Source of the DNA: Ischnura elegans
Lineage: Eukaryota > Arthropoda > Insecta > Odonata > Coenagrionidae
Direction of reading: 5' to 3'
DNA length: 64,000 nt
Assembly (NCBI RefSeq): GCF_921293095.1
Contig: NC_060257.1
Span: 65,604,472-65,668,471, forward strand
In this document: positions 54,755-64,000 of the stretch, piece by piece
Layout of the letters: each line of letters starts with the position of its first letter
Position numbering within the stretch: the first letter of the stretch is position 1
The notes under the pieces: generated by a model
Seen by the model: the letters and a program-made list of their open reading frames with translations, nothing else
Told to the model about the DNA's origin: nothing
The model's database searches: none
Program-made: the position numbers and the translations under genes

Positions 54755-56655
54755 TTCCTTGGGGAAGCGAATGGTATTATTTAAATCGGTAGGGTGGTCT
54801 TCTAGAAGTGACTCTAGGTCTCCCTCTAGGTTATTCCGTCTCTGCGCGTCGCGGTACTTTTCACAGTCTATCAGGATATGTCGAATACTTTACAGGCATC
54901 TACAATCATCACATTGGGTAGGTTCCTTCACTTCATTAAAGAGATACGCATGAGTCAAAGGGCAGTGACCTATCCTCAACCGAGTGATTACTACCTCCTC
55001 TCTCCGATTGATCCGATAAGATCCGAGCGCCACGCTGCTGTTACGCCCATGATGCCACGGAGTTTGTCATTATTCAGAGCCCTCCACGACTCCCTCCACT
55101 GCTCCAGGACAGCTTTTCTGAGTGAGACTCTCAGATCCTCGTAGGAAACTAGCGTCGACGCGTACACTTCGTCATTCAGAGCTTGCTTGGCCAAAGCATC
55201 TCCTTTCTCATTCCCGCGAATTCCCTCATATCCCGGGACCCGAAGAAAACAAACATTAACTCCCTTTCTCATAAGGGTCAGCAGCAGGGACTGTATTTCC
55301 TGTATGATCGGGTGCACGGATGGAGCCAGAGATGGATTGTAGCGAGCTTAGGGAGTCAGTGCATATGACAAAGGAATACATATTGGATATAACTTCGCCC
55401 TGATTTCCCCGTGGAGAGGGGAGGACGCTGCATAAGCACAAACGGAGTTACCCTTTGCACCATCTGTGTAAAAGGGAGTAAGGTTGGGGCGATTCCATCG
55501 AAACATAGTAAACAGACGCTGGTACTCCGAGGGGGATAGTGGAGGACTTCGATCGAGACCGTAAAAACATAAACCACCGGAGTGGGAGTTATCCAAGGGG
55601 CGTGTACCGAGTACGAAACAGGATACACTTTATGCAGCCTGAAATTGCACCCGAGAATAAAATCGTTAAAACGGACACATACTAGTCTAGTTGCTTTAGT
55701 CCTTCGGTTAAAAACATTCCTAAAACGTAGTTTAAAAAGTATGCCTTAGCATGAATGACTCGTAATTGCTATAATATTTTGATACATAGGAACAAATAAA
55801 CCAGGTCCTTCGGTAGTATAGGGGCGGCTCACCTGCATCGGAATGGATGCTAGGGACCGGGTTGGTCCTGAACGCCCCAGTGCATAGTCGCAGTGCTGCA
55901 TTGTGCACTGAATTTAGTGCTCTCAAGCATGTCTCGCGAGCGGACGCATACACGAATGAGCCTGAGTCCAATTTCGACCGCACCAATGCGGAAGAAGTAA
56001 AATTAAGGTGGTGCGATCTGCTCCCCAAGATAGTTGGCTTAAAAACTTTAAAACGTTCAACGAAGTTTTACAGTTCACCTTTACACCTGTTAATTTGCTC
56101 TTCCCGTTGATTCTATGGCTGAGGGTAATCCCCATGAAATGGACAGATTCCATAAAGAGGAGGTTTCTTCCGTCAAGGTGTAACTAGGAATTTACATGTG
56201 CGCATTTAAAAAAATTGACGCACTTGGTTTTCTCCAAAGAGAAAAGGAAGCCGTTTCTTTGGGTCCATTTGTGAAGTTAATTAAGAGGGAGCTGCACCAT
56301 GCGCGATGCATTCACGACCCTAGATGACCCGCAGAGTATCGTAAGGTCATCCACAAGCAGCGATCATATCACTGGCTCCTGAGTGCAGTTGGCGATGTCA
56401 TTGATCGCAACAGCGAACAGGGTCACGCTCAAGATGCAGCCCTGGGGAACTCCGTTAAGAGGGTAAAAATTTGATAAAACCTGTCCCGTCCCCATTTTAA
56501 AAATACGATTCGTTAAAAACTTTTGTATAAAAATGGTCAAATTGCTTCTAAAATCCCACTCGGTTAGACCGTGTAAAATCTTACGTCGCCAGACCCGATC
56601 CTAAGCCTTCTCCAAGTCGAAGAAGACTCATACTACGTGTTGGCGGAGGAGGAAG
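54755..56655 (-). pseudogene. I-clade-type LINE: RT, RNase H and C-terminal zinc motif, decayed
   Basis: 5'-truncated within RT. On the minus strand from about 56640: VFFDLEKA-DRVW, GVPQGCILSVTLFAVAINDI, a LVDD catalytic box in place of YADD, FMGITLSHRIN, WGADRTTL, SALNSVHNAALRLCTGAFRT. RNase H follows at 54991-55628 (FYTDGAKG, FVICTDSLSSLQSI, RVPGYEGIRGNEKGDALAKQ), then a CxxC...HxxxxC zinc region (CDDC, HILIDC) near 54840-54920. RNase H after RT distinguishes this from the Jockey and CR1 copies here. Several frameshifts and stops. Confidence 0.85.
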
Positions 56656-56814
56656 GTTGGCGGTATATAAAAAAACGTGAACTGCGTGATGGGTGCTCAG
56701 CTATGTGATGGGTGTCTGTTCTTCTTAGTCTTTTTTTTTTGCCTTGGAGGATTTCTCTCTCTGAGAGACTTTCGTCTTCCCATTGACTCCGGTTGATTTA
56801 TTTTACATTTATTG

Positions 56815-56995
56815 ATGCCGGAGGTACTTGGGGGTGGCGTAACCTCACGCTTCTTTTGCGTGACGCCGGCGGTGTGGTACGGTGGGTTACTTTTAGGGGA
56901 ACAACAACGCGCCCCGCACGGGGGGAAGAGGGTGATCTTCTCTTTTGGGGAACAACGCCACCAGGGAGCCCACCGGGGAGACAACCTCGTTAAAT
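56815..56995 (+). repeat. LINE 5'-leader fragment (like 22384-22480)
   Basis: GAGGGTGATCTTCTCTTTTG and GGGAGACAACCTCGT match the leader at 22.4 kb in the same orientation. GC-rich; no ORF1 follows. Confidence 0.65.
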
Positions 56996-58197
56996 AATAT
57001 TACGAATTAAAAAATTTTAAAACGTTTTTCTCGCCAACTTAAATGAAGAAAATAATTTTCTCTACCCATATGTGAGTCTCGATACGAATTTTTACTCAAA
57101 TGGTGACATACTTCATTACAATCATTACGACCAAAACGAAAAACGTTGGGAGCATGTAAGGTTACCTTTAGTGTTTGCAATATATATGAATTTTGATTAT
57201 TATAATTTACAGTTGGGTTTCCCATCGTTATGTAAATTGGTAATATCTGCTACTAATTGATACTATTCTCTTTTATTAAGATTATTTAAAACGTACGAAA
57301 GATCCACAGGGGAAAAAATCATCCGCCTTGACCGGGATTCGAACTCGGATCCCCCGATTTCCGGTCGAGTGCTTTATGGTGACATACTTCATTACAATCA
57401 TTACGGCCAAAACGTAAAACGTTGGGAGCATGTAAGGTTACATTTAGTGTTTGCACTAAATATTAATTTTGATTATTATAATTTATTATTATATTTTTAT
57501 ATAATTTATTATTATAAAATATTAAAGCACTCGACCGGAAATCGGGGGATCCGGGTTCGAATCCCGGTCAAGGCGGATGATTTTTTCCCTGTGGATACTT
57601 CGCACGTTTGTGCATTGCGGGTGACTCCCGTATAAGTTATCACCGTGGCTAGTCCCGGTATACTTTAAAAAAGTTATTTAAAATTCATTTTATATTGAAT
57701 GAGAAGGCAATGCTCAGTACCTTACAGCTGAAAGTACTATAATTTAGCAACTAATGAGTCGATTGATTAATGTTAATATTCAAGAAGTCATCAGTTAATG
57801 TTGAATTATTCAGCAATAGTGCATGAATGTGTTGTTAACTGACAGGCAATGTTTGAAGATTTGATTTCTGAGCGTCTTTGATTCTGCATTAGTTCTCAAA
57901 GATCACTGAAGTCATCAACTATGCGAATGTGTTGAATTTAGATAAGAATATGGTTGGTAAATCAAATCGCAGTTTAGTAAGAATTTTTAAGAGTAATATC
58001 ACCTATTGCAAATACTAAATGTAATGTCACATGCGCCCTGCGTTTTTCGTTTTGTCGTAATGATTGTCATAAAGTATGTCACCATTTGAGTAAAAATTCA
58101 TATCGAGACTTAGATATGGACAGAGAAATTTATTTTCTTCTTTTTAATTGGCAATGTAAACGTTGTTTTAAAATTTTTAAATTTGGAATATTATTTT
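56991..58197. mobile_element. Non-autonomous DNA element with ~195-bp terminal inverted repeats
   Basis: The left end (56991-57190) is the inverted complement of the right end (57995-58197), through TAATATT, the TTTTAAAA tract, GAAGAAAATAA, GTCTCGATACGAATTTTTAC and TGGTGACATACTT. No transposase. Part of the left repeat is duplicated at 57376-57485 between the arms of a tRNA-like foldback. No clear target duplication. Confidence 0.8.
57292..57606. repeat. tRNA-like foldback (84-bp arms) inside the TIR element
   Basis: Arms 57292-57375 and 57523-57606 are inverted copies with few mismatches. Each carries a tRNA 3' half with B-box GGTTCGAATCC (57554-57564 in the right arm) and CACTCGACCGGAAATCGG. 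The A-box side is missing: both arms are cut at the same point of the tRNA-like sequence. The 147-bp spacer is a duplicate of 57100-57190 and following sequence. Confidence 0.9.
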
Positions 58198-58664
58198 CTT
58201 CCTTTTGGATTTAAATGATTTAAATCTATCAATAATTCAATGAAATAGTTTTAATTGAAGCAATGTACGCAATTTCATTTTACATTGTGAATAAAATTTT
58301 CAGACATTTATTAAAATTTTATAATACATTATTGATGTATTGCATTGATGATTGATGTAATTATTTTTGATGATTCAGACTGTTGATATTTCGGATAAGA
58401 AAAAGTTGAGCGCATGAAAGTAACAGGAAAGGATATACATGACGTTATTGTTAATGGAAGTGAATATTCGTTGTCCTCAAAACGTAAATTTGCCGTTCAA
58501 TATCTTCTCAATAAATTTTAACTGGGAGCAGAAAGTGAAGACGAAGGAAATAATGCAGAATGTCATGAACAAATACTTTTTCAATGCGTACTTCCAGAAA
58601 TGGGACGAATGCAAGAGAACCAGCGACAGGATTGAAAAAAAAACGCCAATGTTGGTTAGAAAGG
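58198..58664. other. AT-rich sequence, no firm gene
   Basis: A plus-strand 80-codon frame at 58439-58681 has no recognisable family; part of it is encoded by the palindrome arm. Confidence 0.35.
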
Positions 58665-58827
58665 ATATCCATGAGAATTAAATAAAATGGTAAATTTCAA
58701 CACAATTTTATTTAAAAAATACTGACCCGGTTTCGACACGTAGTGTCATTATCATTATCGAAACCGGGTCGGTATTTTAAAAATAAAATTGTGGAAATTT
58801 ACCATTTTATTTTATTCTCATGGATAT
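58665..58827. repeat. Long palindrome with ~71-bp arms, Penelope-tail-like
   Basis: Arms 58665-58736 and 58758-58827, near-perfect, spacer 21 nt. The inner parts read GACCCGGTTTCGA/TCGAAACCGGGTC. On the minus strand GACACTACGTGTCGAAACC forms a hairpin followed by GAAAC, similar to the Penelope-associated motif at 12.2 kb. Confidence 0.88.
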
Positions 58828-59023
58828 AAAACATTTCCACCAGATATTGCCGGACACAGTGAATTAGAAAGGATATACCCAGCTGATATGCATAATAATC
58901 GCCTTGAGACTCCTTGCACAGGTTGTAACCTATTATTGTTTAACGTATTCGTATTGGCTTTACTTTCCTCCAAGGCGATTTTATATCACTTTTGCTATCT
59001 AATTCCTGGTTTTTCTGGGTAAA

Positions 59024-59550
59024 GCAGCAAAGGAAGGCCTAAGAAAGACTTTAAGAGGTCTTGTGATAGGTCTAACAATGAGAGCAGAAAATGACTGATT
59101 TGAGAAAGCAGCAGCAGCTGAGCTATCGCTAGCCACATCTGTGGCACTGCGCTCGCAAGGGAATGATGCGGCAGCGAAGATAATCAAGGAAATGACCACG
59201 ACCATCCCCACCCGAGGGAAACGGATATTATAGAAATGGATGAAAATACCTACAACTCAAAATTAACTGACGCCAGAAAAAGCTCTTTCGCCGATTTTTG
59301 ATTGCAATATAACAAAATTTCCATCCAAAATTATTCGTAGGACTGCCAAGATCTGTGGGAACCAGCTTTATCCTAGTTATGAAAGGGCTCGTCGAAAAAA
59401 AATCTTCATACCCAGAGGGGAAATCAGTGGAAGAAAAAAAACTTAAGTTGGACTTTCAAGGACTTCTGAACCACACATCCTCGCGCATCATAGCATCAAT
59501 GCCAAGATTCAGTGATGATCACGGGGCCAACTTTTCCCTTGAATGCAAAT
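59024..59550 (+). pseudogene. Unnamed repetitive-gene relic, broken over several frames
   Basis: Successive plus-strand frames read SKGRPKKDFKRSCDRSNNES, then AELSLATSVALRSQGNDAAA, then ITKFPSKIIRRTAKICG and LYPSYERARRKK, and finally LLNHTSSRIIASM and FSDDHGANFSLEC (59355-59552). The order and character recall a multi-copy invertebrate gene family with a GRP..F..S N-terminus and LLDHTASRI motif that I know only as uncharacterised; this assignment is from memory. Many frameshifts; not functional. Confidence 0.4.
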
Positions 59551-59904
59551 GAAAACTAGTTGTAGAGCTGGTGAATTTATTCTTTATCTTTTCTTATGAT
59601 TTAAATACTTTTTTAAATTTATAATGGTTACTATATAATTTCATGTTTTCCACTGCATTTTTCAAAATAGAAACTGCTTGCGAGGTGATTTCTGATGAGT
59701 GTTATATCAGAGAAAATGATGACACAAAGTTTGCGTAGAAAGACTACATTCCGTTAAAATAACATCATAAACCACAATTAAATACTGAAATTTTATTTTT
59801 TAAAGTATGTTTTATTCCCAAACCGCTGAATACAGCTCAAATTGAGTCATTTTATATTGAGTATTCAAAAAATTTAACAATTAATTACATGAACAACCAA
59901 GCCC

Positions 59905-60000
59905 AGGTTAGGGGAAACCTACCCCGGCGGGCTCGAACCCGCGATTTCTTGTGTGGTAGGCGAGGACATCACCCAACCGCCACCAAGGTCGGCGGCGTGA
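59905..60000 (-). tRNA. tRNA-like sequence (SINE head or pseudo-tRNA)
   Basis: On the minus strand: TGGCGGTTGGGTGATG (A-box-like) and GGTTCGAGCCC (B-box) with GCGGGTTCGAGCCCGC forming a perfect T-arm. The anticodon arm CTCGC-CTACCAC-ACAAG does not pair well, so a functional tRNA is unlikely. Confidence 0.5.
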
Positions 60001-60750
60001 TGTTGACGAAATGCCTGTTAACATAATCAATATAACATTGTCATGAATTTCGGAAAAGGTGTAAAAGTCGAAAGGACCTTCGCATTCACAGGCCTATTTT
60101 TTCAGCGCATGAGAGAGGAACACGGCCCCCATGAAGTGGGCTTCTAATATTTTTAATTGGCTCGTCGCCATTTAGGTGTCACATATCTACTCCGACTGCG
60201 ACCCTCGTTCCAGTGACCCATATCAAATTTATCACGAGTATCAAATTTCTCCTTGGAGTCGTCGCGGGCGAAGTTAGGAGGGGACTTGCGTTCCCCCCCT
60301 TTCTCTCCCTCGAGGCGCTTCGGCTACGGTCTCCATATCCCGGCGCTGCGGCTGGAGGGGCTAGAGGCCTTCGTGAGCCGTTTAACTGAGATATTCAAAC
60401 GCTAAGGTGCCCCTTTAACCTACCTCTATTGTTGACCCCACCAACCATTATCTGCACTTATCTTGAAATAACAAAATCGCTGTGTTGTACCCCTTGACTT
60501 TAAGGATCCTCAATTGTTCGCAGTCTCCGTTCATTTTTATTTCGAACAAACAACTCTAGGATGTTTGTTAGAGCAAAACATAATTTTACCAGAATAATAT
60601 ATAGCGTTGTACACTAAGTGAAAAAGTAGCGAGACTGCTTGAATCACTCATTTGGTAAAATTATCCATCGTCGCTCAATGTAAACTCCTTACAACTTTTG
60701 CGGCATAAATATTAATTTCAAGCTTTCAGTCATGCTCCAGTAATCGCAAT
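60001..60750. other. Intron 1 sequence next to exon 1
   Basis: A GC-rich block lies near 60240-60390; the rest is AT-rich. No coding feature recognised. Confidence 0.4.
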
Positions 60751-60788
60751 ATTAGATAAATAAATGTATAATATAATTATAATCAAAC

Positions 60789-62263
60789 CTGTTGTTGTTG
60801 AGATATATGTAGCAGACTTCTGTAGAATTTTTGAAGAAATCCAAGTCTAGTGTCTCAATAAAATTGTGGGAGAGGTCCAGAAGTTTTAAATTGGTGTTGC
60901 TTCTCAGCAGTCTCGCGGGCATGTGGGTGAAGTTATTGTTCGAAGCCCTGAGAACGACTAGTAGTTCGTTCCGGGAGAAGATATATTCAGGCAGGTACGT
61001 AAGTCTGTTGCTGGAAATATCCAAGTGTTTAAGTCCCTGCATCCCGAAGAAGTCTTCTTCTGGTAGGGACGATAAGGAGTTATTGCTCAGATTGTGATCC
61101 CAGGTTGAAGAAGTGACAATCGATGTATCATTTAAGCCTCCGGATTGCTCAAGCATGGGAAAAATTTCACCCGTGCCCAATTCTTTATTGAAACCCCCGT
61201 CCGTGGGCGTTATCCTTTCCAATGCGAGCCCCAAGGTTACAATTTTGTTACTACGAAAGGAAAAACTCTTCAGGGATGAGAGACTGTATAAACATTCTTG
61301 AGGTATAAAACTGATCCTATTATAATCTGCATGCAGATATTCAAGCTCGCGAAGGCTGCATAAACTTGTTGGCAGAGTTGAGAGTAAGTTTTGTTTAATC
61401 GTGAGTTCTATCATCAGCTTCGTTTGGAGAAAAATGTCATCGTCCATGCTTTCTATCTCGTTGTCATCAAGATTGAGGACTTTTAGATTCCAGAGGTTGC
61501 TCAGAAGACGACGCCGAAAGGTTCTGAGCTTATTTTTCCTCAAATTTAATACTTCGATATGTTCCAAGTCCGCAAAAAAGTCTTCTGGTAAACTCTGCAC
61601 TTCCGTTTCCGCGATTTGAAGGTGTTCCAGCCGTTTCGATATCCCCAAGAGAAGGTCCGCATCTACCTTCGACAGCTTTGGACAGATGACTTCAAGTTTC
61701 TTGATATCTCTTAGATCATTCCAATTCTGCTTCGAAAAATGGAAGGTATTTGACTCCATGCAGTATATTTGTAAAACTTCGAGTGGAAGATTTCGCCAGC
61801 CGCCGATACCACCTTTACTTCCAGCTCCTAGGACTGATTGACCCCGAGACGGAAGTGTGCAATTGAACACCTTCAGTCTGGCGGTATTAACGAGTTCGTG
61901 GGAGTCCGCCGAGAAGTTGGCGAATAATACCATGGAGAGGTAATGATAAGGGTCTACCTCTGTTTCGTCCTTGCACTCCAGCTGATAGTATACTCGTTCT
62001 AGTCCACTCGGTATTCGCTCTATAAACACTTTGTCTTCGCAGAGAAGGGTGGAACTATTATCACCCAACTCACTGAAACACAGACATCTGGGTTCCCCTT
62101 CACAACGATAGCCCAAATCGCTCATTCTTACTTCTCTATCAATCGTCGATTTTTCGGAAGAACAATCCATAAACGTTAAGACGGTGATGAAGATATAAAA
62201 GTATTTCCGTCCTGTGCTTGCATTGCAGCAACTGCGCTTTTGAGCTTCAAACATCCTTTGAGC
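60789..62263 (-). CDS. Toll-like receptor gene, exon 1 of coding sequence (signal peptide, N-cap, LRRs)
   Basis: Transmembrane innate-immunity and developmental receptor of the Toll family; the ectodomain binds a Spaetzle-type ligand in insects (family knowledge). Coding starts at Met 62254, nine bases after acceptor TTTTTTTCAG at 62264-62265, so an upstream non-coding exon is implied. Residues 1-33 include a hydrophobic signal-like stretch (FYIFITVLTFM). A Cys-rich N-terminal region follows (CEGEPRCLC, ICPKLSKV), then at least nine LRRs (IEVLNLRKNKLRTF, LKVLNLDDNEIESM, LEYLHADYNRISFI, LKHLDISSNRLTYL, LKLLDLSHNFIETL). Donor CAG/GTTTGA at 60788, phase 2, joins exon 2 at 47246 over a 13.5-kb intron. 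Overall layout and the cap in exon 4 resemble Drosophila Toll. A Toll-type receptor is more likely than chaoptin or other LRR proteins. About 880 residues are covered by exons 1-4. Confidence 0.88.
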
Positions 62264-62265
62264 CT

Positions 62266-63399
62266 GAAAAAAATGAACTTAGGTTACTTATAATGTAAAT
62301 AATCCCAAAATTTTGATTGTGCAATATGGTTACTGCTAAGGAGAGGGAGCTTTAGGTGATCTCCAAGGTCATAAGACCAGGAATTGAGCCACCAGCAATT
62401 AACAAAATGTATGTCACAAAAATAAAATTAGTAACTATAACATAAGTACTGTTACAATGAAATAAAAATAAGTGATCATTTTTTTCTTGAGAAAAAATCC
62501 TGTCATTGGCTAGTTGAACATTTTCTTTGAGGATTTAATATTATTAACTTCAGCGGGCAGTAGATTATCTTTGGCCCCATATAGTGAAAGCAACGTTTAT
62601 ATCGTATCAAAGTAATCTATTACAAGCTCAATTTTTTTCAATGCGGAGGGCATAGCAACGAGGAATTTGAACGTCATAGCTCACGCCTCAGCCACCAATG
62701 ACCACTTTTTTCCATCTGGGTCAGGAGGCAAACTCACTACTGCATCAGAAATTATGTTATTTTAGGAATAGTCAAGTCATTTAAGTTGAAAATGAGCCTT
62801 AACCTCCGAATTCCTTGACAGTGACTTAAAATACTGCATATAGATGGAGAATGTGTCAAAAATTATTATTGACATAGCGCCAATTTGTGACTCAACCTTG
62901 GGGGTAGTTGTCACCCCTTCTCAGGGTTTGAAATGTTTTCTCAAAGTCAACCTGGAAATGTATGGAAGACCAAATGAATTTAAAAGATTGTTTTTGATAA
63001 ACCAATACTAGAATAAATAAGATTAAATCTTTATATTTTTTTAGCAAAAATACTTTTTCAAGCTGTTTTTTTACGGCACACTGGAAAAATATTCCTTTTA
63101 TAAAAACGTTATGAACTAAAATATAGCATAAAAAACAAATACAATCGTTTTTAGTTAAGGAATGAGCCATCATTTCATTACGTATAATGGTACATAATTT
63201 ATATTCATCACGTGCAATATTTTATTTTTTAACTATATGATGCCGAACTGCTTTTGATCAATATTTTCGATAGAAGTAGAGAAATGTTGGCAATGTGTAT
63301 ATAAATTGAATTATTCATACATGCCCCATATGTTGATAAACAGTAAACCGTCACTGGGTAGCTCCCTACATTGAGAACGTCTGTTTCCTGAGGATGGCT
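62266..63399. other. Upstream of Toll-like coding exon; no gene seen
   Basis: AT-rich. It should contain the 5' intron and possibly the non-coding first exon and promoter, none of which can be fixed from sequence alone. Confidence 0.4.
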
Positions 63400-63650
63400 T
63401 TAGACTGGCGCACAGTGCGCTGAAATCGATAGTAGCTGGACAAAACCCCAAACATGAATGAATGAATGCAATGCAAATGAATGAAAACATGGTTTTTTGA
63501 GTATGGAATTCAAAACTTTGCTTCGTTGCGGTCGATACATAAGTGCTTGTTTTGAAGCCAGCCTTTATTCGTTGGTTACTTCCTATAACAAATGACTTGG
63601 TCTAAGATTTGAAAAAATATCGCACCAATTACCCGCATTGAATTTTTTGG
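63400..63650. repeat. Dispersed repeat, copy 2 (related to 44215-44445)
   Basis: Shares CGCACAGTG, GCTGAAATCGA, AGCTGGACAAAACC and GCATTGAATTTTTT with the other copy. Confidence 0.7.
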
Positions 63651-63769
63651 ATGATTGCAGAGTTTGATGATTTATTTTATTGTGAAAACGACGTAATCAT
63701 GTCTCATTTTCATCTAAAAGCAGTTTGTTTGACCATTATGACATAATTGTTAATATATGATGGGCAGCA

Positions 63770-64000
63770 CTGTTAGAATCTAGAAAATTGTCACTGTTGT
63801 CACAAGTCCAATGTGGACGTATCATCTGCATATATAATAACTTCACTGTTAGGTAGGTTATCACGGAGATCATTAATGAAAATTATAAATAAAAAGAGGT
63901 CCTGATTTTGGAGCGTTGTGGTATGCCACATTGAATTAAAACTATATCGGATCTAAAAGTATAAACATTGGATTTGTGATTGAAGTTTTTTGCACCATTT
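63770..64000 (-). pseudogene. LINE reverse transcriptase fragment at window edge
   Basis: Minus-strand frames carry a broken GVPQGS-like block (CGIPQRSK, SGPLF), FINDLRDNLP and the catalytic IIYADDTSTL. At least two frameshifts. Continues beyond the window. Confidence 0.75.

Noticed and set aside
63400..63480. (GAAT)n microsatellite-like ATGAATGAATGAATG
   Set aside because: Short and imperfect; it is an internal variation of the dispersed repeat rather than an independent feature.
1..64000. CRISPR arrays, prokaryotic operons, rRNA genes
   Set aside because: No regularly spaced short repeats with unique spacers, no ribosome-binding-site-linked gene clusters, and only a 14-nt 28S-like stretch.

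Overview
This is 64 kb of animal nuclear DNA, most likely from an arthropod and probably an insect with a large, transposon-rich genome. The signs are a multi-exon Toll-1-like receptor gene with GT-AG introns, and relics of R2, CR1, Jockey, I-clade and RTE LINEs, Penelope-like elements, a Ty3/gypsy-type LTR element, PIF/Harbinger, mariner and tRNA-derived repeats. I see no prokaryotic gene organisation, rRNA gene or CRISPR array. Nearly all open reading frames belong to mobile elements; the only clear host gene is the Toll-like gene on the minus strand.

Layout. 1-0.67 kb: 5' end of an R2-like LINE with a 14-nt 28S-like junction. 1.67-5.27 kb: a decayed five-exon Harbinger transposase with a deleted mariner-type element nested in its last exon. 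5.8-9.14 kb: decayed CR1/Jockey-group LINE. 10.03-11.43 kb: three tandem ~450-bp units. 11.7-13.5 kb: two Penelope-like fragments. 15.47-20.25 kb: a CR1 LINE with both ORFs intact (PHD + esterase ORF1; endonuclease + RT ORF2). 20.5-22.1 kb: internally deleted Harbinger element (Myb-like ORF and two transposase exons). 22.4-23.9 kb: LINE ORF1 relic. 24.2-24.95 kb: third Harbinger relic. 26.9-34.1 kb: RTE LINE split by a 3.9-kb LTR retrotransposon (29189-33131) with matching LTRs and a 4-bp target duplication. 35.5-38.15 kb: LINE fragments. 38.45 kb: short THAP-like ORF. 39.5, 42.4, 57.3 and 58.7 kb: palindromic (foldback) repeats, three of them built on tRNA-like sequence. 41.49-62.26 kb: Toll-like gene, four exons seen, the first intron holding a full-length Jockey LINE (48641-53586, 13-bp target duplication), an I-clade LINE and a long-TIR element. 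63.77-64.0 kb: LINE RT fragment running off the window.

How it works together. The intact or nearly intact elements (CR1 at 15.5-20.2 kb, the LTR element with matching LTRs, Jockey with one frameshift, RTE with one stop and one frameshift) look young; Harbinger, Penelope and CR1-like relics look old. The Toll-like gene is read from right to left: signal peptide and LRRs in exon 1, more LRRs in exons 2-3, LRR C-cap in exon 4. Its transmembrane and TIR parts would lie further downstream and are not seen here. A Harbinger-type MITE sits about 40 bp from the exon 2 splice acceptor.

The most notable observations are a textbook -1 frameshift signal (slippery heptamer plus pseudoknot) between gag and pol of an LTR element that has lost RT and RNase H, and the repeated occurrence of tRNA-like SINE modules arranged as inverted pairs. 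All statements rest on reading the sequence; no database search was run.
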